A stretch of DNA of 64,000 nt from Synechococcus sp. M16.1 (GCF_014279895.1 NZ_CP047954.1:1550001-1614000); one strand, 5' to 3'. Counted from the stretch's first letter, positions 1-8,479 are shown. Numbers and translations are program-made. Notes: a model not told the origin generated them from the sequence alone.

Positions 1-525
1 CTGCACCGTGGGTGGGCAGTGAATGATCGACTCCTCCCAGACCGTGCCGCGCTGGGAATCGTTCATGTAATGGCACTCATCGAGCACCACCGCTTCCACA
101 TCAGCCAGGGGATCGTCATGCTCATCCGCCTCGGCGTAGAGCATGTTGCGGAAGATCTCCGTGGTCATCACCACGATCGAGGCCTCGCGATTCACGCTGA
201 GGTCACCGGTCATCAAACCCACGTTCTCCGCACCGAAGTGATCGCGGAAATCGCGCAGTTTCTGGTTGGACAGAGCCTTCAGCGGTGTTGTGTAAAAGAC
301 CTTCTGGCCATGGGCCAGGGCGCGATGAATGGCGTATTCCCCGATCAGCGTCTTACCGGATCCCGTAGGGGCACTGACCACGACCGAGTGCCCCTGGTTG
401 AGGGCATCCGTGGCCTCCAGCTGGAAATCATCCAGGGGGAAAGGAAAGATGTCTGAAGCCTTCAGCGGAGCACTGGAATCGACATCGGACTCGGATCGGG
501 GGGTGACCGGTGTCGATTGGTTCAT
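1..525 (-). CDS. Ski2-like DExH-box RNA helicase, N-terminal part (partial)
   Basis: The gene starts at an ATG whose last base is 525 and runs off the left edge, leaving about 175 residues. The visible part carries motif I APTGSGKT (about residues 52-59), motif Ia TTPLKALSNQK and motif II DECHYMND, the order and spelling typical of superfamily 2 Ski2/Mtr4-like helicases found in cyanobacteria. Such enzymes unwind RNA using ATP. The first 30 residues are polar and low in complexity. The C-terminal domains are outside the window, so the exact subfamily cannot be fixed. The neighbour at 772 is divergent, separated by about 245 bases with a promoter-like site and a terminator. Confidence 0.85.
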   Translation of the reverse strand, partial: MNQSTPVTPRSESDVDSSAPLKASDIFPFPLDDFQLEATDALNQGHSVVVSAPTGSGKTLIGEYAIHRALAHGQKVFYTTPLKALSNQKLRDFRDHFGAENVGLMTGDLSVNREASIVVMTTEIFRNMLYAEADEHDDPLADVEAVVLDECHYMNDSQRGTVWEESIIHCPPTVQ

Positions 526-613
526 CGAATGATCTTAAGGAGCCTGGCTGAGCACTCTTTTCAACCAAGCGATAAGCCACGCCAATGCAATCAATCAGAT
601 GTGCCGACCTCCT

Positions 614-642
614 TTGACGGGACCCAACCGAATCATTAAAAA
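614..642 (+). promoter_or_regulatory. Candidate sigma70-type promoter
   Basis: TTGACG at 614-619 and TAAAAA at 637-642 are separated by 17 bases, matching the -35/-10 layout (5 of 6 and 4 of 6 consensus bases). The expected start would be near 650, just before the terminator at 662-691 and 120 bases before the GTG of the gene at 772. No experimental support. Confidence 0.35.
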
Positions 643-661
643 TGTTGAAGAGAATGTATCG

Positions 662-691
662 AGCTCTGGCAAGCACACCAGAGCTTTTTTT
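662..691 (+). terminator. Rho-independent terminator between two divergent genes
   Basis: Perfect 8-bp stem AGCTCTGG (662-669) / CCAGAGCT (678-685) with an 8-base loop, followed by a run of seven T (685-691). The T run lies on the + strand side only, so it terminates rightward transcription. No protein gene ends upstream on this strand, so it either ends a short RNA or acts as an attenuator before the gene at 772. Confidence 0.75.
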
Positions 692-771
692 GTGCCTGCA
701 ATTAAGCGGTCGAAATGGTGACAGCGGCACTTCGCCGGTGCCATGACAGAGGAGAACGAACGCCACGGCCT

Positions 772-1002
772 GTGACCAGCACCCAGCTCACCAAGCCGCG
801 GCCGGCTGAAGACACCCTGATCGATGCCCTGAGGGGCTGCCGCGACGTGAAGGAGCTGAAGGCCCTCGAACAACGCCTGGCATCCACAACCGATGCGCCG
901 CCGCTGTTCACCTGGATCTGCGATCTGCTCGTGGCACGACGCATCTCCCGTGGCCTCGCCGCCCGCCTGCTGTTTGAACTCCACAACGGGGACTCGACCT
1001 AG
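772..1002 (+). CDS. Small conserved-looking protein of unknown function
   Basis: The frame opens at a GTG preceded by an AGGAG-like sequence about 15 bases upstream and encodes 76 residues. A longer version from 715 is possible but its N-terminus looks like non-coding translation. The product is mostly helical, with a charged centre (KELKALEQRLA) and a C-terminal hydrophobic helix containing ARRISRGLAARLLF; there is no signal peptide or clear membrane segment. I do not recognise the family. Its stop overlaps the 3' end of the convergent transporter gene by four bases. Confidence 0.55.
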   Translation: MTSTQLTKPRPAEDTLIDALRGCRDVKELKALEQRLASTTDAPPLFTWICDLLVARRISRGLAARLLFELHNGDST

Positions 1003-1919
1003 GGCGAGCGGCGCCTCCACACGGCAGCAAGGGCACTGCCGATCAGGCAGTGAATCACTGCAGAGATGGCACCCGGCAACGCCGTAAGGGGACTGGCGAA
1101 CCCGCCACTGCGGGCGAGCACCACGGCCAGTCCCGAGTTCTGCATGCCCACCTCGATGCTGATGGTGCGCTGAGCCTGCACGCTCTGCCCCGCCAGCAGG
1201 GGAATCAGCCAGCCGAGCAGGAAGCCGCCGCCATGCAGCAGCAGGCAAGCCAGGATCAGCACAGGCCCCTGCTGACGCAGCACAGCCGTCTGGCTGCCCA
1301 CGATGCTGGAGACGATCATCACGATGGCCATCACCGCCAGGGGAGGCATCACCGGCTCAATCCGCTGGGCCACACCAGGCAGACCACGCTTGAGTACAAC
1401 CCCAACGGTGACCGGCAGCAACACCACCTGAAGCACGGCCAGGAACAGAGCCCAACCGTCCACCGGCACGTACTGGCTGGCCAACACCTGCGTGAGACGC
1501 GGGGTCAACACCACCGCCGCCAGGGTGCTGATCGTGGTCATGACCACCGACAGCGCCACATCGCCACGGCCGATCAGAGCCACCACATTGCTGGCGGTCC
1601 CCCCCGGGCAGCAGCCGACCAGAATCAAGCCCACCGCAAGCGGGGCAGGCAGATGAAGAGCCGCCGCGATCCCAGCGGCAAGGCCCGGCATCACCAGAAA
1701 CTGCACCAGCACCCCCAGCAGCATGGCGCGGGGGCGTCGACCCACCCGGACGAAATCAGCGGGTGTCAACCCAACGCCCATGCCGAGCATGATCACGCCG
1801 AGTCCAAGGGCGATCAGTGGCCCCTTGAACCAGATGAACAGCGGGGGATGCAGCAAGGCCAGCAGAGCTCCCAGCAACGTCCAAAGCGGAAAGAGCAGAG
1901 TGAAACGCTCCCAGGTCAT
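999..1919 (-). CDS. Bile acid:sodium symporter family (BASS) transporter
   Basis: A 306-residue integral membrane protein with about nine to ten hydrophobic segments. The pattern GVIMLGMGVGLTPADF followed by LILVGCCPGGTASNVV and the later EVGMQNSGLAVVLA are hallmarks of the BASS/SBF fold, which couples sodium entry to uptake of organic anions. In cyanobacteria and plastids related proteins move pyruvate, bicarbonate or 2-keto acids, but the substrate cannot be read from sequence. The open frame continues upstream to 2291, but that extension is the antisense of bioF; the ATG at 1919 gives the usual family length. It is divergent from bioF with about 50 bases between starts, so the promoters must overlap. 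Confidence 0.9.
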   Translation of the reverse strand: MTWERFTLLFPLWTLLGALLALLHPPLFIWFKGPLIALGLGVIMLGMGVGLTPADFVRVGRRPRAMLLGVLVQFLVMPGLAAGIAAALHLPAPLAVGLILVGCCPGGTASNVVALIGRGDVALSVVMTTISTLAAVVLTPRLTQVLASQYVPVDGWALFLAVLQVVLLPVTVGVVLKRGLPGVAQRIEPVMPPLAVMAIVMIVSSIVGSQTAVLRQQGPVLILACLLLHGGGFLLGWLIPLLAGQSVQAQRTISIEVGMQNSGLAVVLARSGGFASPLTALPGAISAVIHCLIGSALAAVWRRRSP

Positions 1920-1973
1920 GACGATCAGAGGACTGCGGCCATCCTTGTTCAGGGCGGATTCCAGACTGTTGTG

Positions 1974-3113
1974 ATGCGGGACCACGCTTCTCCCATCCCC
2001 CCAGCCCGCCGCCGACGCCTGCGGAGCTTGAACTCCGGCCAGGAGCCCTGGCAGCTGCAGGATCCCGCCGGAGCCGGTCAGCTGGTTGATCTGGCGAGCA
2101 ACGACTACCTCGGGCTCAGCCGTCATCCCGATGTGCTCGCAGCGGCATCGGAGGCCATGGCCTCCGATGGCGTTGGTGCCGGTGGATCTCGCCTGATCAC
2201 CGGAACCCGACCACGCCATCTGGAGCTGGAAGCAGCTCTCGCCACCTGGCTGAACCGTGACCGGGTGCTGCTGTTCCCCAGCGGATTTCAAGCCAACATC
2301 GCCGCCCTAACGGCCCTGAGTGACAGGCACACCATCGTGTTGGTGGACCGGCTGATCCACCACTCGCTGCTGGCCGGCGTCCGCACCAGTGGGGCGCGGC
2401 TGCAACGCTTTGCCCACAACGATCTTGAAGATCTCGACCAGCGGCTGCAGCGGCTCAAGCCGACAACACGGCCACCACTGGTGGTGACGGAAAGCCTGTT
2501 CAGCATGGAAGGCACCAGCCCTGATCTGCAGGGCATCGCCGACCTTTGTGCCCACCACGGTGCACAGCTTCTGGTGGACGAAGCCCATGGCCTGGGGGTG
2601 CTGGGGCCCGGCGGCCGTGGGCTTTGCCATGGACTTCAACGGCCTGTGGCCTTGGTGTGCGGCACCTTCGGCAAGGCCTTCGGCAGCGGAGGTGCGTTTC
2701 TGGCTGGGGACCACACCACGATGGAGCTGCTGCTGCAAACCAGTGGGGCCTTCCGCTACACCACGGCCCTGGCCCCACCGCTGGTGGCGGGAGCCCAGGC
2801 TGCCCTGCGCCTGATCCAAGCCCATCCCAACTGGGGAAGCGAGCTGAGCCTGCGCTCAGAACGCTGGAGGACAGCACTGGCGCACCAGGGTTGGGCGAAA
2901 CCGGCAGGACACGGCCCCGTTCTCCCGCTGTTGGTCGGGGACGACCAGGACGCGCTCGACCTCCAGCAACAGCTGGAGCAGGCGGGGCTGCTGTCGGTGG
3001 CGATCCGGCCGCCCACCGTGCCGGAGGGGACCGCCCGTTTGCGCCTGGTGCTGCGGCGGGACCTGCCGGAGGGCACATTGGAGCAACTGCTCGCAGCCCT
3101 CGGCTCTCGATGA
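1974..3113 (+). CDS. bioF: 8-amino-7-oxononanoate synthase (biotin synthesis)
   Basis: Condenses pimeloyl-thioester with alanine, PLP-dependent, to give 8-amino-7-oxononanoate in biotin synthesis. The 379-residue product has the alpha-oxoamine synthase pattern: LASNDYLGLSRHP near the N-terminus, GSRLITGT, FPSGFQANIAAL, DEAHGLGVLG (PLP ring and phenol contacts) and the Schiff-base lysine in GTFGKAFGSGGAF. Start: ATG at 1974, with GTG at 1971 directly before it; the long upstream open frame is antisense to the BASS gene. First gene of a compact biotin cluster; its TGA overlaps the ATG of the next gene by one base, implying translational coupling. Confidence 0.95.
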   Translation: MRDHASPIPPARRRRLRSLNSGQEPWQLQDPAGAGQLVDLASNDYLGLSRHPDVLAAASEAMASDGVGAGGSRLITGTRPRHLELEAALATWLNRDRVLLFPSGFQANIAALTALSDRHTIVLVDRLIHHSLLAGVRTSGARLQRFAHNDLEDLDQRLQRLKPTTRPPLVVTESLFSMEGTSPDLQGIADLCAHHGAQLLVDEAHGLGVLGPGGRGLCHGLQRPVALVCGTFGKAFGSGGAFLAGDHTTMELLLQTSGAFRYTTALAPPLVAGAQAALRLIQAHPNWGSELSLRSERWRTALAHQGWAKPAGHGPVLPLLVGDDQDALDLQQQLEQAGLLSVAIRPPTVPEGTARLRLVLRRDLPEGTLEQLLAALGSR

Positions 3114-3799
3114 TGCAGGTCCTGGCGATGCATGGTTGGGCTGGCCAGGCCGGCACCTGGTCCCACTGGCGTCAACGCTTTGAAGACGGGGGAGCGAAAT
3201 GGTCCAGCGCGGACCGGGGCTACAGCGGCGGTGAGACCGTTGCTCCGGCATGGCCCCCCGGCCCAGGACGCAACCTGTTGATCGCCCACTCCCTGGGGCT
3301 GCACCTGCTGCCGGCAGCTTTGCTGGCGCAGGCCGATGCGGTGGTGCTGCTGGGGAGCTTCAGCGCCTTCGTGCCCCACGGGCGCGCAGGGCGCGCGGTG
3401 GCGGTGGCTCTGAAGGGGATGCAGGCGGCCCTGGGCACCGACGAGGAACTGATGATGCTGGAGCGCTTCCTCGACAAAGCCGCTTCACCCCATGCCCGCA
3501 GCGCCCTGCCCCCAGCCCCCCTGCTGCAGGGTTTGACGAGCCTGGGGCGCCAGCGGCTGCAGCAGGATCTGGAGCTTCTGGCGCGCTGCCAGAGCCTGCC
3601 AACGGGCTGGCCTGAAGCGGTGCCTGTGCTGGTGGTGCAGGGCGAACAGGACGCTGTGGTGCACGCCGCATCAGCACAGCAGCTGATCGATGACCTCGGA
3701 GCGCAACCGCTGACCCTGCAGCGGGATCCGAATTGGGGCCACGCACTGATCACACCAACGGTGCTCTCGGTGGTGCAGCAATGGCTGGGGGCCCTGTGA
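3113..3799 (+). CDS. bioK: Alpha/beta hydrolase, probable pimeloyl-ACP methyl ester esterase (BioK-like)
   Basis: A 228-residue alpha/beta hydrolase. The catalytic triad is readable: nucleophile Ser in IAHSLGLHLL, Asp in VVQGEQDAVV, His in NWGHALI; MHGWAGQAGTW supplies the oxyanion HGW strand. The expected job is to cleave the methyl ester from pimeloyl-ACP, ending the BioC-dependent disguise of the fatty-acid intermediate. From published work on non-orthologous replacements of BioH, picocyanobacteria carry BioK in this place; the position between bioF and bioC supports that assignment, which is by context rather than by search. It overlaps bioF by one base and bioC by 4 or 19 bases depending on the bioC start. 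Confidence 0.8.
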   Translation: MQVLAMHGWAGQAGTWSHWRQRFEDGGAKWSSADRGYSGGETVAPAWPPGPGRNLLIAHSLGLHLLPAALLAQADAVVLLGSFSAFVPHGRAGRAVAVALKGMQAALGTDEELMMLERFLDKAASPHARSALPPAPLLQGLTSLGRQRLQQDLELLARCQSLPTGWPEAVPVLVVQGEQDAVVHAASAQQLIDDLGAQPLTLQRDPNWGHALITPTVLSVVQQWLGAL

Positions 3800-4545
3800 T
3801 TCGCCCCGACCAGGTGCTGGAGCGCTTCAGTCGCGCAGCACCGACCTATGCAGGCGAGGCGTTGCTGCAACGGGCCATGGCCTGGCGCCTGGCCCAACTG
3901 AGCCGTCGCTGCTCCATCCGACGCGGCCTGTGGGCTGACCTCGGCAGCGGCACCGGTCATCTGGCCGCAGCCCTGGAAGTCGCTCATCCAGGCCAGCAGG
4001 TAATCCGTCTTGACGGAAGTGCCGCCATGTTGAACAGCCACCCCCATGGAACTCACACCCTGCGGCATGACCTGAGCCGCGGGTTACCGAACTGGAGTGA
4101 GCCTCCGCAACTGCTGGCCTCCAGCTTTGTTTTGCATTGGTTGCCGGATCCAGCCCAGCAGCTTCGGCGTTGGGTGGATGCCCTGCCAAAGGGGGGCTGG
4201 CTGGCCCTGGCGGTGCCGGTGGCTGGAAGTTTTCCGCAATGGCAGCACGCCGCCCGGGCAGCGAATCAAACCTGCACGGCCTTGTCCATGCCGGTGCGGG
4301 AGCAACTGATGGCAGCCCTGCCGGATGGGGTGGTGCAACGGGACGAGTGCCTGAGCTTCACCCAACGCGCCGCCAATCCACTGCGGCTGCTGCGACCGAT
4401 GAGCAACATCGGCGCCTCCGTCACCAACGGGGGCCAGCTCTCCACAGGCCAATGGAAGGCCGTCTTCCGAGCTTGGCCCCAAGCCGATGCATCAGACGAG
4501 TTCGCCCTGACCTGGAGGATGTGGGTCCTGATGGTGAAGCGATGA
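3781..4545 (+). CDS. bioC: Malonyl-ACP O-methyltransferase
   Basis: SAM-dependent methyltransferase that caps malonyl-ACP so it can be elongated to pimeloyl-ACP. The 254-residue protein shows motif I ADLGSGTGHLAAALE, the acidic ribose-binding position in VIRLDGSAAML, and the post-I region FVLHWLPDPAQQLRRW typical of BioC. Starts: ATG at 3781, or GTG at 3796, which would give the 4-base GTGA overlap seen elsewhere in this operon. Its TGA overlaps the ATG of bioD (ATGA, 4542-4545). Confidence 0.9.
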   Translation: MAGGPVIRPDQVLERFSRAAPTYAGEALLQRAMAWRLAQLSRRCSIRRGLWADLGSGTGHLAAALEVAHPGQQVIRLDGSAAMLNSHPHGTHTLRHDLSRGLPNWSEPPQLLASSFVLHWLPDPAQQLRRWVDALPKGGWLALAVPVAGSFPQWQHAARAANQTCTALSMPVREQLMAALPDGVVQRDECLSFTQRAANPLRLLRPMSNIGASVTNGGQLSTGQWKAVFRAWPQADASDEFALTWRMWVLMVKR

Positions 4546-5201
4546 ACGGCAGCGTCAGTCGCCTGGTGGTGTGCGGAACCGACACGGACGTCGGCAAAAC
4601 CGTGGTGAGCGCGTGGCTCGTGCAGGGGCTTCAGGCCAGCTACTGGAAACCGGTGCAAAGCGGACTGGAGGGCGGCGGTGACCGCGAACGGGTGCGGCAG
4701 CTGTTGAACCTCCCGCCGGAACGGATGCTGCCCGAGGCCTATGCCTTCCGAGAGCCGGTCTCCCCCCACTGGGCCGCCGAACTGGACGACACGCCACTCG
4801 ACCCTGCCCAACTCGCCATTCCCCAGCATCAGGGATCCCTGGTGGTGGAGACGGCTGGAGGGTTGATGGTGCCCCTCACCCGCAACTGGCTCCAGATCGA
4901 TCAACTGGTGGAGTGGCAGTTGCCCATCGTTCTGGTGGCCCGCAGTGGACTGGGCACCCTCAACCACACCCTGCTCAGCCTGGAAGCGTTGAGACGGCGG
5001 AATCTCACGGTGTTGGGACTGATCCTCAACGGCCCCCTCCATGCCGACAACCCGGGGACCCTCAAGCAGTTCGGTGACGTCCCCGTTCTGGCGCAGCTCC
5101 CGCCCCAGGCCTCGCTCTCAGCAACGGTTCTGGAGCAGCTTTGGCACGAGCAGAATCTCACCACTACATTCCGAGAAGTGTTGAAGCGCTCGTCCCCGTG
5201 A
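4542..5201 (+). CDS. bioD: Dethiobiotin synthetase
   Basis: ATP- and CO2-dependent closure of the ureido ring of dethiobiotin. The 219-residue product starts with the BioD P-loop CGTDTDVGKT, followed by KPVQSG, VVETAGGLMVPL (the conserved EGAGG-type region) and LVARSGLGTLNHTLL. Length fits the family. Four-base overlap with bioC upstream and a GTGA overlap with the small ORF downstream, so the whole run is probably one transcript. Confidence 0.93.
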   Translation: MNGSVSRLVVCGTDTDVGKTVVSAWLVQGLQASYWKPVQSGLEGGGDRERVRQLLNLPPERMLPEAYAFREPVSPHWAAELDDTPLDPAQLAIPQHQGSLVVETAGGLMVPLTRNWLQIDQLVEWQLPIVLVARSGLGTLNHTLLSLEALRRRNLTVLGLILNGPLHADNPGTLKQFGDVPVLAQLPPQASLSATVLEQLWHEQNLTTTFREVLKRSSP

Positions 5202-5353
5202 CTTCACGTCAAACCCTCGCGACCCTGGCTGTTTCAGCACTCTGCGTTGGGATTCTGGTGCTGTTCACCGACATCGAGGTGCAGCTGGTGCGCTGGGTGA
5301 ACTGCAGCGCCATCGCCACAGAGGCGGAAAAGAACAGTGACGTCTGCCGCTGA
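5198..5353 (+). CDS. Small single-pass membrane protein at the end of the bioFKCD run
   Basis: A GTG at 5198 overlaps the bioD stop (GTGA), which favours it over the longer frame starting at 5141. The 51-residue product has one hydrophobic helix (about residues 7-24, LATLAVSALCVGILVLF) followed by a polar tail with two cysteines (CSAIATEAEKNSDVC) that would face the opposite side of the membrane. I do not recognise the family. Coupling to bioD suggests co-expression with biotin genes, but no function follows from that. Confidence 0.6.
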   Translation: MTSRQTLATLAVSALCVGILVLFTDIEVQLVRWVNCSAIATEAEKNSDVCR

Positions 5354-5357
5354 CCCC

Positions 5358-5618
5358 TCAACCCAGGGCCTTTGAACCGGTAGGGCAGGTGCCCAGACGC
5401 ATCGCGGCATGGCGGACGGCGACCCGCAGCGGCCATCCGTGACTGAGTTCAGCCTGGATCACCTCCAGCTGGGACGACGACCAACCCCGCAGCTCGAGAT
5501 CACTGCGAATCGCTTGCCAGTCGCCCTCAGGGACAACGAGACGTCGCTTGGCCGACGGCTCAGGCCGCGTGGTGGGAACAAAACGCTTGGATTGACGACG
5601 GGTGCGTGGGGCAGCCAT
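5358..5618 (-). CDS. Basic 86-residue protein of unknown function
   Basis: Start chosen at the ATG ending at 5618 because GGAG lies eight bases upstream; the longer frame to 5864 is antisense to bioA. The N-terminal 35 residues are strongly basic (MAAPRTRRQSKRF, then SAKRRLVVPEGDW), followed by a predicted helical part (LEVIQAELSHGW and LRVAVRHAAMRLG). This could be a nucleic-acid-binding protein, but that is inference. It lies head-on to the bioD-side ORF (4 bases apart) and divergent from bioA (31 bases), interrupting the biotin cluster. Confidence 0.55.
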   Translation of the reverse strand: MAAPRTRRQSKRFVPTTRPEPSAKRRLVVPEGDWQAIRSDLELRGWSSSQLEVIQAELSHGWPLRVAVRHAAMRLGTCPTGSKALG

Positions 5619-5649
5619 CCGGGGCATCTCCAACAGCTCCAGATTCAAT

Positions 5650-6948
5650 ATGGCAAAAGCTGCCGCTGCTGCCATGGGGTCGATCCGCCATCCGAATCTT
5701 TGGCCCCCCTTCACCCAGATGGCCAGCGCAGCCAACTCCCAACGGGTGGTGTCTGGAGACGGTGCCCTGCTGATCCGTGAGCAAGGCGAGCCCCTGATCG
5801 ATGCCATCAGCAGCTGGTGGGTCACCCTGCACGGCCATGCCCATCCGGTGTTGGCCAAGGCCATCGCCGATCAGGCCGCCCGCCTCGAGCAGGTGATTTT
5901 TGCCGACTTCACCCATGAGCCTGCGGAACAGCTGGCCGTACGCCTGAGCGGCCTCTGCGGCCTGCAACGGCTGTTCTTCTCCGACAACGGCTCCACGGCG
6001 GTGGAGGTGGCGCTCAAGATCGCCTGCCAGTGGTGGGCCAACCGGGGCCAACCGCGCTATCAGATCGTCGCCTTCGACGGGGCTTATCACGGCGACACCT
6101 TCGGAGCGATGGCCGTTGGCGAACGCAACCTGTTCAGCGCCCCCTTCGAAGACAAGCTCTTTCCCGTCGCCCGAGTTCCCTGGCCGGCCACCTGGTGGGA
6201 CGACGATGCCGTGGAGGCCAAGGAATCTGCGGCACTCGAGGTGCTCGAGCGCGTGCTGGAGACACCGACAGCGGCGGTGATCCTCGAACCGCTGCTGCAG
6301 GGGGCCGGGGGCATGGCCATGGTGCGGCCAGAGTTTCTGAGGCAGGTGGAGGCACGCACCCGCCAGGCGGGAGCCCTGCTGATCGCCGATGAAGTGCTCA
6401 CCGGCTTCGGACGCTGCGGCGACTGGTTCGCCAGCCGGCGAGCGGGCATCCGGCCGGATCTGATGGCCCTGTCCAAAGGCTTGACGGGGGGATGTCTGCC
6501 GATGGGCGTGACCATGGCCAGCGAAGCGGTGTTCGAAGCCTTCGTCGGTGACGACCCCTGCCTGACCCTCTGGCACGGCCACAGCTTCACGGCCAATCCA
6601 CTGGGCTGCGCCGCGGCCAACGCCAGCCTCGACCTGCTGGAGCGCAACCCCGCTGCCTTTCAACAGTTCGAACAACGGCATCGTCCTCATCTGGAGCGGT
6701 TGGCGCGCCATCGGAAGGTGCAACATCCCCGGCTGACGGGGACGGTGGCCGGCTTTGACCTCGTTGTGGAGGGGAGCTCGGGCTACCTCAACCCGGCGGG
6801 GCCGAAGCTGAAACGGCTGGCGATGGAGAACGGCGTCTTCCTCCGCCCCCTGGGCCAGGTGGTTTATCTGCTGCCACCGCTCTGCATCAGCGATGCCCAG
6901 CTGGAACGCTGCTATTCGGTGCTGGAGCAGGCCCTCGATCAGCTCTGA
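5650..6948 (+). CDS. bioA: Adenosylmethionine-8-amino-7-oxononanoate aminotransferase
   Basis: PLP aminotransferase using S-adenosylmethionine as amino donor to make 7,8-diaminononanoate. The class III pattern is clear: HPNLWPPFTQM near the start, FSDNGSTAVEVALKIA (phosphate-binding loop), DGAYHGDTFGAM, DEVLTGFGR with the PLP-binding Asp, and the Schiff-base lysine in LSKGLTGG. About 432 residues from the ATG at 5650; an ATG at 5674 (MGSIRHPNLW) resembles other BioA N-termini better and is an alternative. Its presence means the organism need not use the BioU route known in some cyanobacteria. Separated from bioD by two small ORFs, so it may have its own promoter. Confidence 0.93.
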   Translation: MAKAAAAAMGSIRHPNLWPPFTQMASAANSQRVVSGDGALLIREQGEPLIDAISSWWVTLHGHAHPVLAKAIADQAARLEQVIFADFTHEPAEQLAVRLSGLCGLQRLFFSDNGSTAVEVALKIACQWWANRGQPRYQIVAFDGAYHGDTFGAMAVGERNLFSAPFEDKLFPVARVPWPATWWDDDAVEAKESAALEVLERVLETPTAAVILEPLLQGAGGMAMVRPEFLRQVEARTRQAGALLIADEVLTGFGRCGDWFASRRAGIRPDLMALSKGLTGGCLPMGVTMASEAVFEAFVGDDPCLTLWHGHSFTANPLGCAAANASLDLLERNPAAFQQFEQRHRPHLERLARHRKVQHPRLTGTVAGFDLVVEGSSGYLNPAGPKLKRLAMENGVFLRPLGQVVYLLPPLCISDAQLERCYSVLEQALDQL

Positions 6949-6959
6949 AGCTGCTGGTC

Positions 6960-7232
6960 TCAGGGTCCCGCCTGAATCGCCGCCTCGACATCGGCCCTGG
7001 AGAGGCCATAGGGCAGCGAACACTGCACCATCGCCTCCAGGGAACCCGGGTGCCAGATCACTTTGAGGTCCTCCCGTTCCAGCAGCAACAACGCTCGCCA
7101 TTCAGAACGTTCGAGCATCCACTGGCAGGGGTTGTCGTCCATGCGGACGGCACCCAGCTGCTGGAGCCAGGCCTCAAGCGCCGGGAGAGAGTGCTGATTC
7201 AGCGGGGTGCTCTCCGGGGGCAGGGCGGCCAT
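6960..7232 (-). CDS. DUF3143 family protein
   Basis: A 90-residue soluble protein matching the cyanobacterial DUF3143 pattern: [20 protein letters not shown] at the start and a C-terminus of SRADVEAAIQAGP, as in the family. The ATG at 7232 is preferred; an upstream ATG at 7271 would extend further into the J-domain gene, with which this gene already overlaps by 59 bases. Function unknown. Its link with a J-domain gene suggests co-translation. Confidence 0.8.
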   Translation of the reverse strand: MAALPPESTPLNQHSLPALEAWLQQLGAVRMDDNPCQWMLERSEWRALLLLEREDLKVIWHPGSLEAMVQCSLPYGLSRADVEAAIQAGP

Positions 7233-7713
7233 CAAGTTGCGAACGCACGGATGTGTTCTGAGTCTGCTCATCCGCCAGCCAACTCGGCGACACCTGCCAA
7301 TCGCGGCCCTGGGCAAGCGCCACCCCCAACCCCAACACCAGGCTGAGCAACAGCGCGATGCTCAACAGCACCAGCGAGAACCATTCCCCACCGGAGAGGG
7401 GCCTTCGTTGACCAATGCCCTGCCAGGCATCCGGGCGGGACTCACGCTGCAGTGGCGGGGGCGATGACGGCGCCTGGGCGCCAAGACTGAGGGTTGCCTG
7501 GCTCTGGCGCAGCAGAACGTCGTAGGACTCCTTGAGCTGCTGAAACGCAATGCTGGCCTGCTCGGGCGGCAGTTGCGTGGTGTCGGGATGCAGGGCCTTG
7601 GACTGGCGTCGAAAGGCCTGGCGCAAGGTTTCAGCGTCAACCCCGGGACGCACGCCAAGCCGTTCGTGATGGCTGGGGCGGGCTTCGGACACAGGGGACG
7701 GCCGGTCCTTCAT
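7174..7713 (-). CDS. J-domain (DnaJ-like) membrane-anchored protein
   Basis: A 179-residue protein with an N-terminal J domain (about residues 15-70): [20 protein letters not shown], then the essential HPD in [10 protein letters not shown], then [12 protein letters not shown] low-complexity linker leads to a single membrane helix ([20 protein letters not shown], about residues 115-135). J domains stimulate Hsp70 (DnaK) ATPase activity; the anchor suggests recruitment of DnaK to a membrane. Start at the ATG at 7713, 25 bases from the divergent rsmG. Confidence 0.88.
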   Translation of the reverse strand: MKDRPSPVSEARPSHHERLGVRPGVDAETLRQAFRRQSKALHPDTTQLPPEQASIAFQQLKESYDVLLRQSQATLSLGAQAPSSPPPLQRESRPDAWQGIGQRRPLSGGEWFSLVLLSIALLLSLVLGLGVALAQGRDWQVSPSWLADEQTQNTSVRSQLDGRPAPGEHPAESALSPGA

Positions 7714-7738
7714 CCTAAGAAGAGTTGTTGCTGCAGCC

Positions 7739-8470
7739 ATGGCCGCCACCGCGCCTGAACCGGCGTTCTGGGACGCCCTGGAATGGCAGCCATCGCAGGC
7801 GCAGCGCGACCAGCTGATGGAGCTTCAGGGCCTGCTGCAGAGCTGGAATGAACGGGTCAACCTGACGCGCCTGGTGAACGGCGACGATTTCTGGATTGGT
7901 CAGGTGTTCGACAGCCTCTGGCCGCTGGCGGCGGAACTCCAGTCCGCAGACGAGCCGCAGCACTGGATTGATGTGGGAACCGGAGGAGGCTTCCCCGGCC
8001 TCGCCATCGCCATTGCCCTTCCCCAGGCACAGGTGACCCTGCTGGATTCCGTCGGACGCAAGACCGCCGCCGTGGAGGCCATGGCCGGAAGCCTGGGCCT
8101 TGCCGATCGGTTGCGGGTCCGCACCGAGCGGATCGAAACCACCGGGCGCGATCGCCACTTCCGCGGCAGCTTCGATCGCGCCGTAGCCCGGGCTGTGGCA
8201 GCAGCTCCCGTGGTGGCCGAATACCTGGTGCCCTTGCTGAAGAGCGACGGCCAGGCCCTGCTGTATCGGGGCCAGTGGACGGACAGCGATGCCGTGCCGT
8301 TCAACAGGGCCCTGCGGCTGCTTAAGGGCCATCTGATCGAGGTGCAGCACCGGGAACTGCCCGGTGATCGCGGCACGCGGCACCTGCTGCGGGTGCAACC
8401 GAACGGCCCCTGCCCCCGCAGCTACCCAAGGGCCGTGGGAACACCCAGCCGGGATCCTCTGGGGAGCTAA
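7739..8470 (+). CDS. rsmG: 16S rRNA (guanine-527-N7)-methyltransferase
   Basis: SAM-dependent methylation of G527 in 16S rRNA. The 243-residue product has the RsmG pattern: [12 protein letters not shown], then FDSLWPL, the SAM loop [29 protein letters not shown] and [10 protein letters not shown]. The last 25 residues or so are a Pro/Arg-rich extension without homology that I recognise. Translation begins at the ATG at 7739. Confidence 0.93.
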   Translation: MAATAPEPAFWDALEWQPSQAQRDQLMELQGLLQSWNERVNLTRLVNGDDFWIGQVFDSLWPLAAELQSADEPQHWIDVGTGGGFPGLAIAIALPQAQVTLLDSVGRKTAAVEAMAGSLGLADRLRVRTERIETTGRDRHFRGSFDRAVARAVAAAPVVAEYLVPLLKSDGQALLYRGQWTDSDAVPFNRALRLLKGHLIEVQHRELPGDRGTRHLLRVQPNGPCPRSYPRAVGTPSRDPLGS

Positions 8471-8479
8471 AAGGAACGC

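Noticed and set aside
599-721. 40-codon + strand ORF starting MCRPPLTGPN
   Set aside because: It reads through the predicted promoter and the terminator stem at 662-691, so it is unlikely to be translated.
1050-1973. N-terminal extension of the bioF frame
   Set aside because: It lies fully antisense to the BASS transporter and is low-complexity His/Gln-rich; BioF proteins have about 380 residues, fitting the start at 1974.
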